A stretch of DNA of 64,000 nucleotides from Chrysoperla carnea (lineage: Eukaryota > Arthropoda > Insecta > Neuroptera > Chrysopidae), in assembly GCF_905475395.1 (NCBI RefSeq), contig NC_058339.1, positions 17,554,001 through 17,618,000 on the forward strand, given 5' to 3'. Numbering within the stretch: position 1 is the first letter of the stretch; each line of letters begins with the position of its first letter. The translations under genes were made by a program, and so were the position numbers. This document shows positions 47,781 to 60,176 of the stretch, one piece after another. Below the pieces are notes generated by a model that did not search any database, was not told the DNA's origin, and worked only from the letters and a program-made list of their open reading frames with translations.

Positions 47781-50330
47781 CAATATGGTACTTTTTGATA
47801 CCTATTAATGAACAAAAAAATTAGTTTTGTTAACTGTTTTGGCATTACTCATTAATTGAATTAAATTTTCTAAAAAACTTGCATCTGGGAGTGATAGCAT
47901 CATACAAGTCTTTTTTTTTACACATGTTTTAAGTTTTCTTAACATATTAATGTGTAAATAATGAACATGATTGTTTTCATTCAATGATAAATAGTCCAAG
48001 AACCAAAGGCAAAAATTTTTTTCTCACGAAACCTTTTGAAATTATAATTTTTACATTTTTTTTTGTATATTCTCGAAATTCAAGGCAAGCTGATTCGATG
48101 AAAAAAGTTTTAGTTTCATAGGTAACCTACATGTCGGATTTTGGGGTCGTTTTTATTTATTGGACTTCTTTTGGTTTCTTCTCCCAACCAACAAACAAAT
48201 TATAACTTGCAATAAGGAACATAGTTCCAAAAAAATCAGGCAAAATAAAAAAAAATTGTAAATCTTAACACTTTTTCCAGAAAGATTGAGATTCAGAGGC
48301 GGACTTCCTTTTATGCCTTAGTCACTCATGCGCTCAACTTTTCCCGTTTTCGTCTTTTATTTTGTTTTCGTTAATCTCTTGGACTCTCCTTCTAAAATCC
48401 TGTTCACTTTTTTTAAATTTTTTCCTAATTATAAATTAATTAAAAAAAAAAAAAAGTGAAAAATTTAGTTTTTTTTTTGGGAGGGCCGGTGTTATTTTTA
48501 AACTTGGACTTATGGTCTAAAACAAGAAAAAAAAGTGGTTTGTTTATCATTAATTTAAGCGCAATAATGCGTCATTGTTGATTCTTATTAAATACTTCAA
48601 ATTTTTGTTGACGCGTTTGACACATTATTAATAATTATGAGCAGTGTAGGATTTTAGTTATTTAATATTTAAGCTGGTAAATAGTTTCGTAGCCACGTGT
48701 TCTTATTTTTCAGTAGTTATTTATTATTTACCCACTTATCAATATTTAAATTTTCTTACCTGGCAGTCCTTGAAGACTGGCAGGTAGCAACACTTGAACT
48801 TGTCTAATATCTGTCATTTATTTGATATAAAAGACGATTATTGGCACTAACTTCATTAAAATTTACATTAGAACGTTATTCTATAGAATAATTGTTAAAA
48901 AAAATTTCTTTCAAAACTCTGTAGACTTACTACCTTCAATTTCCACAGAATTTATTAAGTCACAGTACATATGTCAATCACAGACATTACTTAAGTGTTG
49001 ATAGCTGTCCTGCATATTTTAATTTTTTAATATTACGTGATGATAAACTAATAAAAATAAATAATCATTTTTCACGGAATTCTTTAAAACAATTTCTTTT
49101 AAAAATTAAAAAAATAATATCAAATTGGTTAATACATTTAGAAAGAACTAACTCGACACGTGCGGAAATCCGCTTCCGTATCCCGTGGCTATCCTGTACT
49201 CGTGGCTAAAAACAGCAAACAACAAATTTCGTAGAATTTATTAATACAAATTTATTCTTATTAACTCTTGAACGATTGAATTAAAATCGTTCATAGTGAC
49301 TTAAAACTAATATACTTATACATCGTTATTAGTAATTAATTTTCACAGAAAGTGGTATCAATGTTTTAAGCCTATTGTAATATCCACAAGTACAAAACAG
49401 CCTTTAAATAAAAGTTTGTAAAATTAATATTATTTTATATAAGTCTAAAAAATTTGAATGTCAAAATAATATTTATAATATAAAAATAATATTTATTATA
49501 TTTATAATGACAGTTGTAAAATCCACTTTGAAAGCCAGGAAAAACTAATTTTATTTTTTTTATTGGTATTCAATTTTTCAAAGTTAAAAAGTCATATAGA
49601 ATTCTGACACTGTTTATTTATTTATTTTTAATGAATAAAATCAAAATTTGGTGGATTGGCTTATTGGATAAATAAATCGATGTTTATTTTTTGTATTGCC
49701 TACTTTATCAGTTAAAATTAATTAATATTTTTAGGAAAAAATAATGTATATAAACCTAATTCACTAGGGTAATTTAATTAATCAAATTTTACATTAAAAT
49801 AACAATTTATATTTATTTCATCTCACAAAATACTTCTAAGTATTCAGAATGATTTAATGTTGTTATTGTTATATAAGTTATGATTCAATTAATTAATTAT
49901 TGTATAAAATTTAATAATTTTTTAACCATTAGAGATATAATTGAGTAAATGATTAATACAAAGAAATAATTATATGTTTAAATAATAAAATAAATAATAA
50001 AGTTCGTTGGTTTTCCAAAGTCATATATTATATAACAATTTTTATTTCGTATTAAAAACTTTTGTTTATTTAATTAATGTTTAAATGAATATAAAAAAAG
50101 TTTGTGTTTGTATATTAGGAATTTTTATTTATTTTTATAAATATATAATTATTTGACCTTGTTATTGCAGTTTTGACAATCATGTATAAAAATCAACTGA
50201 TTTAATTGTAATTATTTTGTGGTTGGTCTTTTTTTTTGTTTAATTTATTATTTGATATCGTTTTCGTTATTTTGATAACAAGGTTAGAGTGTGTTAAAAT
50301 TAATTTGACTTTTTTGTATTGATCATTATT
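47781..50330. other. non-coding intergenic stretch
   Basis: CAGAGGCGGACTTCC at 48294 resembles a lone hAT end. A near-palindrome (TACCTGGCAGTC/GACTGGCAGGTA) lies at about 48759-48787. No ORF is supported. Confidence 0.4.
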
Positions 50331-50723
50331 AACAAGTGAAAATAAATAATTGATTGACTTAATTATTGAAATACCCTGTAAGGACAGTGTTGATTATCAG
50401 TATAGTACTTTTAATAAATCAGAAAACTTTAAAAACAATTTTTTCGTAGTATTTCTAGACATTTTTTTACAAAATAAGTCCTCTGTCCCATTTATGAAGA
50501 GAGTAACTTTTTATGCCTTGAGTACGCTATAAATATTTCAGCTCGATATATCTTTTCGTTTTGGAGTTAACGTGATGGTGGATCGATAAACGGAAAGGAA
50601 TCGAAATTTTGTTTGAATCATCAATAACAAACAAATAAATTAATAAACAAATAAAATTTCTAAGCGATTCAAACTTGGAACTAAACTTAATATACTCTGA
50701 TATATTTCATATGTACAGAGTAT
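50331..50723 (-). mobile_element. HINE-like element, copy 10 (degenerate)
   Basis: Family A in reverse. The 3' end AACAAGTGAAAATAAATAAT and 5' end are present, with a decayed middle in which most of the microsatellite is lost. The 60-codon ORF at 50350-50532 is not a gene. Confidence 0.7.
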
Positions 50724-51414
50724 TAAACTTATTCATTACTTTATCAATTAAGTATAGGATATAGATTTCACTTTTATCTCATGTTTGTAGGTAAATCCTT
50801 AAATGTCTGGTTCAAGATCAAACATAAATAATGCAAAACTTTATTTATAGGCATTACAAAATTTTGTTTGTAGTGTTAGACAGAACTTGCATAACCACCT
50901 CAGTGACGGACTTTGACGTCTTGCCGCTCTAGAAAAAATCAAAACATTTAAACGGAAAAACAAGGATCAAATATTTTTTAAAAACTATCAGATTGGTAAA
51001 ATGTGATTCTACAGAACTGTTGTGTTGATTTAAGGAAATCATTTAACCTTTCGAATGTAAAAATTAGTGACATTGCATTCATCTATTGCTAAGTAGAATC
51101 TATTTAATATTTTATTTGTTTAATATGACAATTAATAATTATAAATGCATTATGAATAAGCAATTATGTAATACATGAGTTTTTAGAAATTTTTATTTTA
51201 ATTCTTATAGGTACTATTATAAAAGCTGAAATAAGTAATACCTAGTTGTGTATTTATTTCTTTTTTAAGTCTTTTAATGTATTTGTCTTCACTCGTGAGA
51301 AAAGAACTATTTTTCTCATTTCCGTGCGAAAAATAGTTCATTACCGCACTCAGTGTGGTTCTATCCCTATCTCCTGGTTAGTTTTCGTGAAATTCGTTAT
51401 ATCGATCCACAATA
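50724..51414. other. non-coding stretch
   Basis: I see nothing that I can assign. Confidence 0.4.
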
Positions 51415-51625
51415 CCCCGGTACGTAGGTACCCCTGATGCCCAATTCTGTCGTGATATTTGTTTTCAACGATCCCAAGAACCTCCGAGAAACGAATTTCC
51501 CAGAAACTCCAGGAGACGACGGGGATACTATTCACCCTGGGAACCAGGTACCTTGAAGACCAATTTTAACGTAATATTCGTGTTCAACGACCCCAAAACC
51601 CTACAGTAACAAGTTTGGAATCATT
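51415..51625 (-). repeat. dispersed repeat family D, tandem doublet
   Basis: GTTTTCAACGATCCCAAGAA (51461) and GTGTTCAACGACCCCAAAAC (51580) are about 119 bp apart and share CCAATT.T..CGT.ATATT before them. A lone related word, ATCAACGATCCCGAAAA, occurs near 56977. Confidence 0.5.
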
Positions 51626-51997
51626 TTATTTACTATTAACAGATTTGTGAATTTAGTATATTTACGGTTAATTTAAATGCCGAAAACCGTATTCAAATCC
51701 GACTTACTGTTCAAATTTTTCCAACTGCAATGCTTCGTTTCTGCGAGTAAACTGTACGTTAACAAGTCTGGTTTAAATTGTCTCTGACTAAAATACTTTT
51801 GGAAACAAGGCACTTTTAGCACACAAAAACCCTTAATAGAATTTTCTGGTTGAAAACATGACCTCTATATCAGATGTGGGCGAGTTATTTTAAGTCAAAG
51901 TCACCATTTTTATAAGTTTATTGCGTGTCAAAAAGTGTGTCTCTTTATGCAAGTCCGCATTGCTCAAAGAGCAAGAAGCGAGACAGGTATACGACTC

Positions 51998-52043
51998 TTC
52001 TACCTATCTCAGTTTCTCTAATAGTAATAAGAGATAGGTAGAA
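51998..52043. repeat. 13-bp hairpin
   Basis: TTCTACCTATCTC (51998-52010) pairs exactly with GAGATAGGTAGAA (52031-52043) around a 20-nt loop. It is isolated, and its role is unknown. Confidence 0.6.
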
Positions 52044-52046
52044 AAA

Positions 52047-55000
52047 GAATGTTTTCTCTCTGTCTAACTTGTATTATTGGTTGACACTCGTTAGGGTATC
52101 ATTGTCTTACTCGTATGTTAGTTACAGAAGTCTGAGTGGCTTCTCTAAGCCACGTTTGCCCATGGATGCTCTATATTGATGCGTAGATACACGAAAGTGA
52201 AAAGAACCGTTTAAGATTATACTCATTATTATATAATAATGTTTTATTATCATTTATTCGTCTTATCATTTAAATTTTTAACTATATGATTTATGAACAA
52301 TATACATTTAATATATTTATAATTCAATTAAAATTCTAATCCTTCGACAAGGTTGAAATCATTATTTTAATTTGTATATATCATCATCGTTAAAAAAGGA
52401 TCTAATTCTTATTGGTAGTTCAAACATTTTTTACTTCACGTTAATAGTGAATAATAATTGATAAATCAAGTCTTAATTAGTAATTAAAACAAATAATATT
52501 AATATTGAAATTAATTAGCAGAGATACAGTTAGAATATTCTGATGTCAACGCAGAAATCAATAGAGACAGGAATCGAATAAAAGGCGATTGAAAAAATGT
52601 TTTTTATTTCTAAAACGTTCATATTATTGAAATCGAATAATCGTATCGATATAAAATAGCGACCAAATTAAAAATGACGTTTAACATGGGGTTACGAAGA
52701 AAAGGCTGGTCAGGGAAGTTACATTTCCTTGAACCTGGATTTTCCGTTGAATTAGCTTGGCTTTGTATGTGTTTATGATATTTATGTTTCGAATTTGCAC
52801 CCTCCAGACCATAAATTTCGGTTTTGCCTTCCCATGGACAAAAAACTGGATACTGTGCTAACCGAATAGAATCGTTTTTATAGAAAATTAATTTTACTTT
52901 AATTTGCCAAAGGATACTTAGTTTATAAATATTATTTTTGGTCTGACCTTTGTAAGTCATATACACTTACAATCTTCTCTGTTAATGATAATGCAAGCAA
53001 CCTTAAATTGTTCCGAGATAAGTAAAGGTGGAAGTGCTTCAGGTAATTCATGTTTGCTTAAACTTCACCTCTTATCTTTGTGTTCAGTTCACAACAACAC
53101 AGCATTTAAAAAATTTTTAAAGATATTTTTTTAATTTTTCGTAGAAATACATAAATACATAAAAAGTGTGTTACACTGCGCAGATAGTAATATTTCATGA
53201 ATAAAATTTCCATAGTATGTTCAATTTATATGTAAAGGTCATTTTTTTTTAATTTACCTAAATTATATTAATTAATTTATTTATTAAACTTGCATTTTAC
53301 TGGAAGCACCTAACTATGTAAAATTTTTCTAAAATTAATGTAGGCAATAGCCCATAACAAGTTTATTTCCTTGATATAACACTGCACTAAAATTTAACAA
53401 AATTTACACTTTCGATTAGCTTGCATATCCCCTTCGATTTTTAACGTTTTTTTTGCTGTCTACCTTCTATTTATTTCACGGTTACAGCACTGAAAAAAGT
53501 CGTTCCTTAATGATGTACGACCGCCAGGGCAATTTTGGATAAAAGGCTTTATTTTTTTATATGAAGTTGGACTAAGTTAAGTCTCTGAATTCTGAGAATT
53601 TCTGGAAAATTTTAAGGACGGTGGCTCGATTATTTAAACAAATAAATGACTTCAAAAGTAGGCATATTTAACATTGGTCTTATGAGAAAACGGTAGATCG
53701 ATGATATGTTTTCATAGATTTACTCAAAATTAGTCGGTGGAAATTAAAAAAAAAACTATTTAAATTAAAGTTAAAACCTTAATAATTTATTGAGAACAAA
53801 AAAAACCGTTGTGCTGGGCTAATTAAGGATGTATGAGCACAGTAGTGAAGACACAAATTAAAAAAATATATATTTTCAATTTTGATTAGCTCTAAATGAT
53901 CCACATTCAAGAATGATTAGTCATTGATCGATGAGAACTAATACTCTCTTATACAATTCAATTCGTATTTTATTCACCTATCTCTTAAAATACATTCGTT
54001 CATTTTAGGCACTCTTTTGAGTGATCGTAAAATTCAGCAATAAAATTGGTTTTTCATTCTTGATTAAATCTTGTACATTTGTCTCTTAGCCAATTGTAAA
54101 TGTCCAGTCATATTTCTATTCTCATGAAATAAGGTGGTCTAATTACGATCCATTAAAATGCAACAAAACTTAATTTAACATCATTCATTTAATAATGTTA
54201 TGATGCCCACGCAATAATTTAAAATAAAGAAGAATAATAAAAATAGTTCCTTAACATTGTAAATATCTACATATATTGATTAATTAGATACTTAAATATT
54301 TCTTAATTATGATTATTAGTATTTACAAAGACATTTTGAACTTTTATTTATTAACTGCATATTTAAAGACATTCACTTAATCATTAAATTGAAGTATAGA
54401 TATATCTTACTTTTTGTTTTTTTGTTAACTTTTAATCATGCATACGATATTTATTTACATCATGATCTCTTCGATTATCATTGATGTTTTTAATATGATT
54501 CATACAACGTAAGCTATATATTGACAAATATCTTGTCTAGTAATCTTAATTAAAGAGAATTGAAAAAAATGCTTTTAAAATGATGGGTGCTTTTTAAAAT
54601 GATACATACATACTTGAAATTTCGAGTTGCTGCCTTTTGGCGGATCTACTAAACTTCTCTTTACGACTTTTTTTCGAAAGCGCTGCGTTCTCAAGTGAGC
54701 TCGATGATGTCATATTTAAACTATCGATCATGACAACTTGATAACTTTAATAACTATTAAACAATAAAATATTTTGTTCGACAAAAATATTGCACCGCTG
54801 AGCTTGCGTACGACCTCGAACATTCCGTAATTAAGTATTTTTGCCTTTCAATACATACGTGGTTCATTATTCCCTGCGAAACTGATTTTGAGCATATGCT
54901 TATTGACTTTGAAATGGCCAGTAAGCAGGCCTGTAAGTATTCTCAAATAATCCCTTCGAAGTCTTTTTCATAACAGCATTGATCTTGTTTACCCAAGAGT

Positions 55001-57151
55001 GGTTTGACTTTTGTACCTTCCATTTTTCTATTTTATTTTTATGTATCCTTTTTGGTATCCCAAGAAATGGTTGTGGGTCATTTAACGGGCTGCATGAATC
55101 CTCTCTGCTTTCTATTTTCTGGGGGTGATCGATTTTTTTTTATACTTTTACAAAACTGAGAACAGAAAGCTAAAATGCGTGCTTATTTTACATAGCGATA
55201 ATATTTTTATGTTTACAGTATATTCTAATATCAATTACTAAAATTAAATATTCGAATTTCCAAGGGATTACTTTCAGAATTATGTAATTTTATATACCTA
55301 TGAAAATAAAACTTTTATATTGGGGAATATTGTATCTATAAACATTAAATTATTATTTATAGTTTGTATCAAAGGTTTTGTGTGATAAATTCGTATAAAT
55401 CAATTTAAGTTAATTAAAAAAAAAAAATAAAAAACATAATATTAATTAAGATTGGAAATTATCATAAAAATGAAATAATGTCAATTATTTTGTTTATTTT
55501 TTATATAATAATATTATTGATTATTTTTATTTAAATTTAAAAGAAGTGATAAATTCATAATTTCTTTAACTTTGAAAATGAAAGTAACTTTGTTTTCAAA
55601 TTTCTACTTCAAGTCACAAAACGAATGCTATGGCATTCTGCATATTAAGAGGCAAAGCTGCAAAATTCTGATGGTGGGTGCCTTGTACTTTTTGAAATAG
55701 TATACATCAAAGTCTTTCTAAAATTACAATTGGTATAGCTTTACAAATCACGTTATTGTTTTAAAAACTCCGATTTACGAACTTCTTATCTCTTCAAGAT
55801 TAGCAACATAATTTTAAATAGCTTGCATTATATCTTAGAAGGTCCATGGATGGGTTAGCTGATGGAATACGGATTCTGCTGTCATTAATCCAAAAAAAAT
55901 TTTGTAAACATGTAAACACATGCATTTATAACAATTTAATCATATAAGTCTATAAATTTTCCATTTTTCGTAAAATAAGGAAAAACTATATAAATTTATG
56001 ATAATTTTAAAGATTTATGTATAATTTTTTTTAGATAATATTTTTGCGTAAAAGTTATTAAATTTACATTGTTTTAAATTTTCCGACATTAAAATTGTTA
56101 CTTAAATATTTGAATTCAAAATTTAATTTTAATTTTAAACATATTTCTTCTAATTGGTTCGATACAATAAGCTATAGTTAGTGAAAATAACAAATTTTTT
56201 GCTTAGTCTTAAACCCATATTTATAAACTATATGAAAAATATCTTTAATACCGTAATTTGCTGACAGTTTCACCAACAATTTAAGGTTTCACCAAATCGA
56301 CGAGTAATAGATCGGTATCGATTGTAGTCGAAAAAGTATGTTAATTACAAAAAATTTTTATGGATAACTGTTCTTGTGGTGAATTTGAAATTATTTTCGA
56401 CCTTTTGAGGTACCTACTTGGGTCAAGTTCGTCAATTAATCCGTATTTATTAATTAACTTCTTAGATTCCTTTTTTTGATAGTCTCATTAATTTTTTCGA
56501 TTATGAAAAACGCATATTCTTCATTGAACTATTAACATAGATAATAATTTAATACTTTAATCACTTAAAGTAATCGGTATAGAGTAGAAGTGGCTACCAA
56601 TAATAAAATTAGGTCAACGTAGCCCTTTAATTTTGTGTCATTAAAATAGACACAAATTAAATATATAGTGTTGGATATGATCTTTAATACCATAGCAAGA
56701 ACTTTCTGTATAGTAAAATGAAATATGGTTAAAATTAGTGATTAAAATTTGTTTATGGAACATAAAACTTTTGAATATCTGTAATTATTAGTTGTTCAAA
56801 ATAATAATATAGAGAAATTATTGTATATGTAAAGAAGAGATAAAGATGTACAAGGCTATAGTTGTCTATATAAAACAATATTATTTTTGCTTGTTTAATT
56901 AGCCTCATTTCTCACCTGACGCCATATTTATACTCTCAAGTGCATCGAATTAATTTTTTATCGTCATACCCGTGATCAACGATCCCGAAAATTTTTATTA
57001 CTATACTTTGCAGGTACATTATCAAAACCAGCATTCGGTCTGTCTTAATGGTAATCTCCTCTTTACGATTATTTTTTATACATGTTGAACATTTGTAAAA
57101 ATTGAATGGGTAAATTTTGCAAGAGATTTACCTACACAGATACATATGAAT
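52047..57151. other. non-coding intergenic stretch
   Basis: The largest ORF (52619-52966, minus) has no recognisable domain. A piggyBac-like half-end sits at 53824. The rest is A/T-rich sequence without repeat borders that I can define. Confidence 0.4.
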
Positions 57152-57808
57152 AACAAGTGAAAAGAAACAATTGACTGAGTTAATTGTTGAAATACTATGC
57201 ATAGTCAGTGTTGATTTCTTTATCACATAACACATACAAAAATGTATAGACAGTGTTGATGCGCAATTGTTTGTTTTTTTTGACGTCACGTAAATAACAA
57301 AAGATATTCACTTTTAAATACACACACACTCACACTGATATTCCTATATTAATACATACTATAAAATTTGCACCTAATTAACGCCTTCGTGGGTAAACAG
57401 TGATGTTTACAAAAAAATGTTTCAAACAAAAGTTGTTTATTTTTTTATAAGGAACATTTTTTACATTTAAACTTTTGTTCTATCTCTAACGGTTTACAAG
57501 ATGGGTGCTACGGACCCAAGACCCAATTGACCCATGATGCTCATTTACGAACTTGACCTCACTTTTTACGTCCTGAGTACGCTGTAAAAATTTCAGCTCG
57601 ATATCTTTTTTCGTTTTTGAGTTATCGTGTCCACAGACGGACGGACGGACGGACGGACGGACGGACGGACGGACAACCGGAAATGGACTAATTAGGTGAT
57701 TTTATGAACAGCTATGACAAAATTTTTTTCCTAGCATCATTATTTTTAAGCGTTACAAACTTGGGACTAAACTTAATATACTATGTATATTTCATATATG
57801 CATAGTAT
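57152..57808 (-). mobile_element. HINE-like element, copy 11 (long, with internal duplication)
   Basis: Family A in reverse, from AACAAGTGAAAAGAAACAAT to ATATGCATAGTAT. It is about 90 bp longer than copy 3, partly because TGTATAGACAGTGTTGAT is duplicated near 57243 together with extra sequence (TGACGTCACG). The microsatellite is expanded to a (GGAC)n run. Confidence 0.8.
57635..57674. repeat. (GGAC)n microsatellite inside a HINE-like copy
   Basis: About nine tandem GGAC units occupy the position that carries GTCY/RGAC tetramers in other family A copies. Confidence 0.9.
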
Positions 57809-58413
57809 AAAAAGCATCGAAGCCGTATCTTCTTTATAATATTTTTTTGATTACTAAAAAAATGTAAAGATTTCATTTACCTTACACTTTATAGATTTCG
57901 ATTTTCAGGATTAAAAAAATGGGCTTCTACCATGAAGTTGATATATAGAATAAGTAGTATATACAAATTTAATTTAATTAAATGACAAAAGTTTAGGTCA
58001 ACATAAGTATGAATAAAATTCATAAAATTTATTGGTTTGAGGGCAAAGGTTTATAAAATGCATTTAGAATATTGATGTTTTTAACTGAACCTTATGTTAG
58101 TTAAAGAGTTCAATGTTAGAAGTTCATTGCTTTTTAAGAAGTTTATTTTTATAAACATGTTTATATGATTATCGTTTTTACGTTGTTCAAAAGTATATCA
58201 ATGCCAAATACGAAAAAGACTTTTATATTAAAACAACTTTCGGTTTAAAGAAACATTTTGTATTTTTACAATGAACTATTCCAATGAAAGGAAAACTAAT
58301 CTTTCAATTTCAACACACTTACCTACATATTTCCATTTTCGAGATATTCAATCATAAAGTTCTGGAAAAAAATCTTAAAATTTTATGATCGTTGTACTCG
58401 AAAATGAGAAGTG
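57809..58413. other. non-coding stretch
   Basis: I see nothing that I can assign. Confidence 0.4.
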
Positions 58414-58456
58414 CTTGACCATATTTGATCTTTGTGGAAGATCAAATATGGTCAAG
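58414..58456. repeat. perfect 19-bp hairpin with 5-nt loop
   Basis: CTTGACCATATTTGATCTT (58414-58432) pairs without mismatch with 58438-58456 around TGTGG. It sits just before the dispersed repeat at 58478 and may be its edge. Confidence 0.85.
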
Positions 58457-58477
58457 GTGGAAATATGGTGAGAGCGA

Positions 58478-58652
58478 TGGGAAAATCATTACACCACGTA
58501 CCATACCATGCATTGTCATCCAAACTAAGCGTGCTTGCAAAATTTTAGCTCAATCGGTTGTCGATAAATGCTTCACAATTGAGTTGCAAGATTCCACCGG
58601 GAAAAACATTCATTCATTCATATATTGCAAGTTAAATAAAAGCTTGTAAAAA
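58478..58652 (+). repeat. dispersed repeat family E
   Basis: CATTGTCATCCAAACTAAGC, CGTGCTTGCAAAATTTTAGC, TCAATCGGTTG and GAGTTGCAAGATTCCACC belong to a repeat type common in insects. The fragment AGTTGCAAGATTCCACCCG recurs near 41215. The 74-codon ORF at 58425-58649 is a by-product. Confidence 0.5.
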
Positions 58653-59486
58653 TCTTCAACTATTGATTTGAAAATTTTACAGCATATAGTTGAAAATTCT
58701 TTCGAGGTGAAACTTGACTTCTGTCGCATTTTTTTGTCTTTGAAAACAAATTTGCTTCCCTTCCTAATACGCATCCCTTTAATTAATTAATAAGATAAAA
58801 AGATAGCACACGTGTATTTCGATGTATCTTTTAAATACGAAACCCTGAAATTTGTAAATAATCATTAAACATAAAATAAAATTAATATCAATTATAAATA
58901 TTTAGAGGTTTACTTAATTTTATTTAAGTTTATTTTATTTTAAATATGGTAATAAACTATTGTAATGGAGTTTGTATACAATCATTTTAACAATTTCTCA
59001 ATATATGAACTTGTACCTTTCACAAGACGTAGGAATCCGAAAACCAAAAGATCCGTTTGTCAACCGTGAAACTTCGATAATTAGCTTAAAATAATAAATA
59101 ATTGTGTGCTGAAAAATTCTAAATGAGAAAAGCACATTTGATTTGGTGTCAAATTTCTGAATAGTTCATCCTAAATATTTTAAAGTGGTAGTTCAAAATG
59201 GATTAATTATTGGCTTTTTCTGACATTATCATCAATAATGAAATTGTAGAATTTTCAAAAGTTTTGAATAAATTATTGAAACTTTATACTGACCACGTGA
59301 AAGTCTAGGTCATAGCTTTTTGAGAAAAAATATAATTGTTTGGTTTTTTACGGTTTGACAGTTTTTAAGTTTGAATTTCAATTTGTTTAGATGTACATTC
59401 TGATTTTTGCAACAACAAAAATTTGTTAGCCCTCAAAATTTTTGTTTGAATTTCAATGCAAGTAGAATTTGAAAATACAAATAATC
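58653..59486. other. non-coding stretch
   Basis: I see nothing that I can assign. Confidence 0.4.
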
Positions 59487-59890
59487 TATTCGCACCGTGC
59501 GTGAGTTTTTTTGAAGGCGTTTCCATGGTAACAATACACTTCTTTAATTATAGAATTGTATGGATGCATATATATTTGTATGGATTGCATTTATGACTTA
59601 CATTGAAAATTTAATATTATTGTCCCACAAATTTAAATAAATAATTATGATAATTTACATTTGAAAAATAATATTTGTGCAATTTGATTTCTTATTTTCA
59701 CGATTTTTAATGAATTAAATTTAATTAATTAGTGTTTTTCAATAATTTTAATTTGACATGTTTAATATCATTAACATGTAAAGAATTGCAAATTAGTTAT
59801 AAAAGCCTCCTTTATCGCCAAAATTTTTCACTGAAAGCGCTGGCACCGATTTTATTGTCCCTACCATGACTACACACACAACGAATAAGG
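59487..59890 (+). mobile_element. MITE family H, copy 2
   Basis: Direct-orientation copy of 41894-42300, about 404 bp. Differences by eye are few (TGTGTGAG against TGCGTGAG, CGTAG against TGTAG in the ends). It ends about 290 bp before the second CD36-type start codon and could lie in its leader intron. Confidence 0.75.
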
Positions 59891-60140
59891 AAAAATTTCG
59901 TTTTCTTTTCAATGTACATGTTTGGAAATTAAGTTTTTCTAAAATCGACAAAAATGTTTAATTTTTGAGTATATAATAAAAAAAATTCTTCATTTAGTAA
60001 AATATTTAACAAGGTTTTTGAAGCTCTAAACGAGAAGGCCATATTTAAATGAATATCATAATAAACTCGTGTGTTAGACATTTACAGTATTTTTAATTTT
60101 TATTAAAGTAATTAAAGTAATTTATTTTTGTGGTTTTATT

Positions 60141-60149
60141 TGCTTTCAG
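60141..60149 (+). other. splice acceptor in the 5' leader of the second CD36-type gene
   Basis: TGCTTTCAG lies 27 bases before the ATG and mirrors GTTTCAG before the first paralogue's ATG. It implies an upstream non-coding exon. Confidence 0.55.
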
Positions 60150-60176
60150 ATTAATACCTAATTCAACACATTCACC

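Noticed and set aside
52619..52966. 115-codon ORF, minus strand, with a hydrophobic end
   Set aside because: It is the longest ORF in its region, but there is no recognisable domain, splice context or neighbour support.
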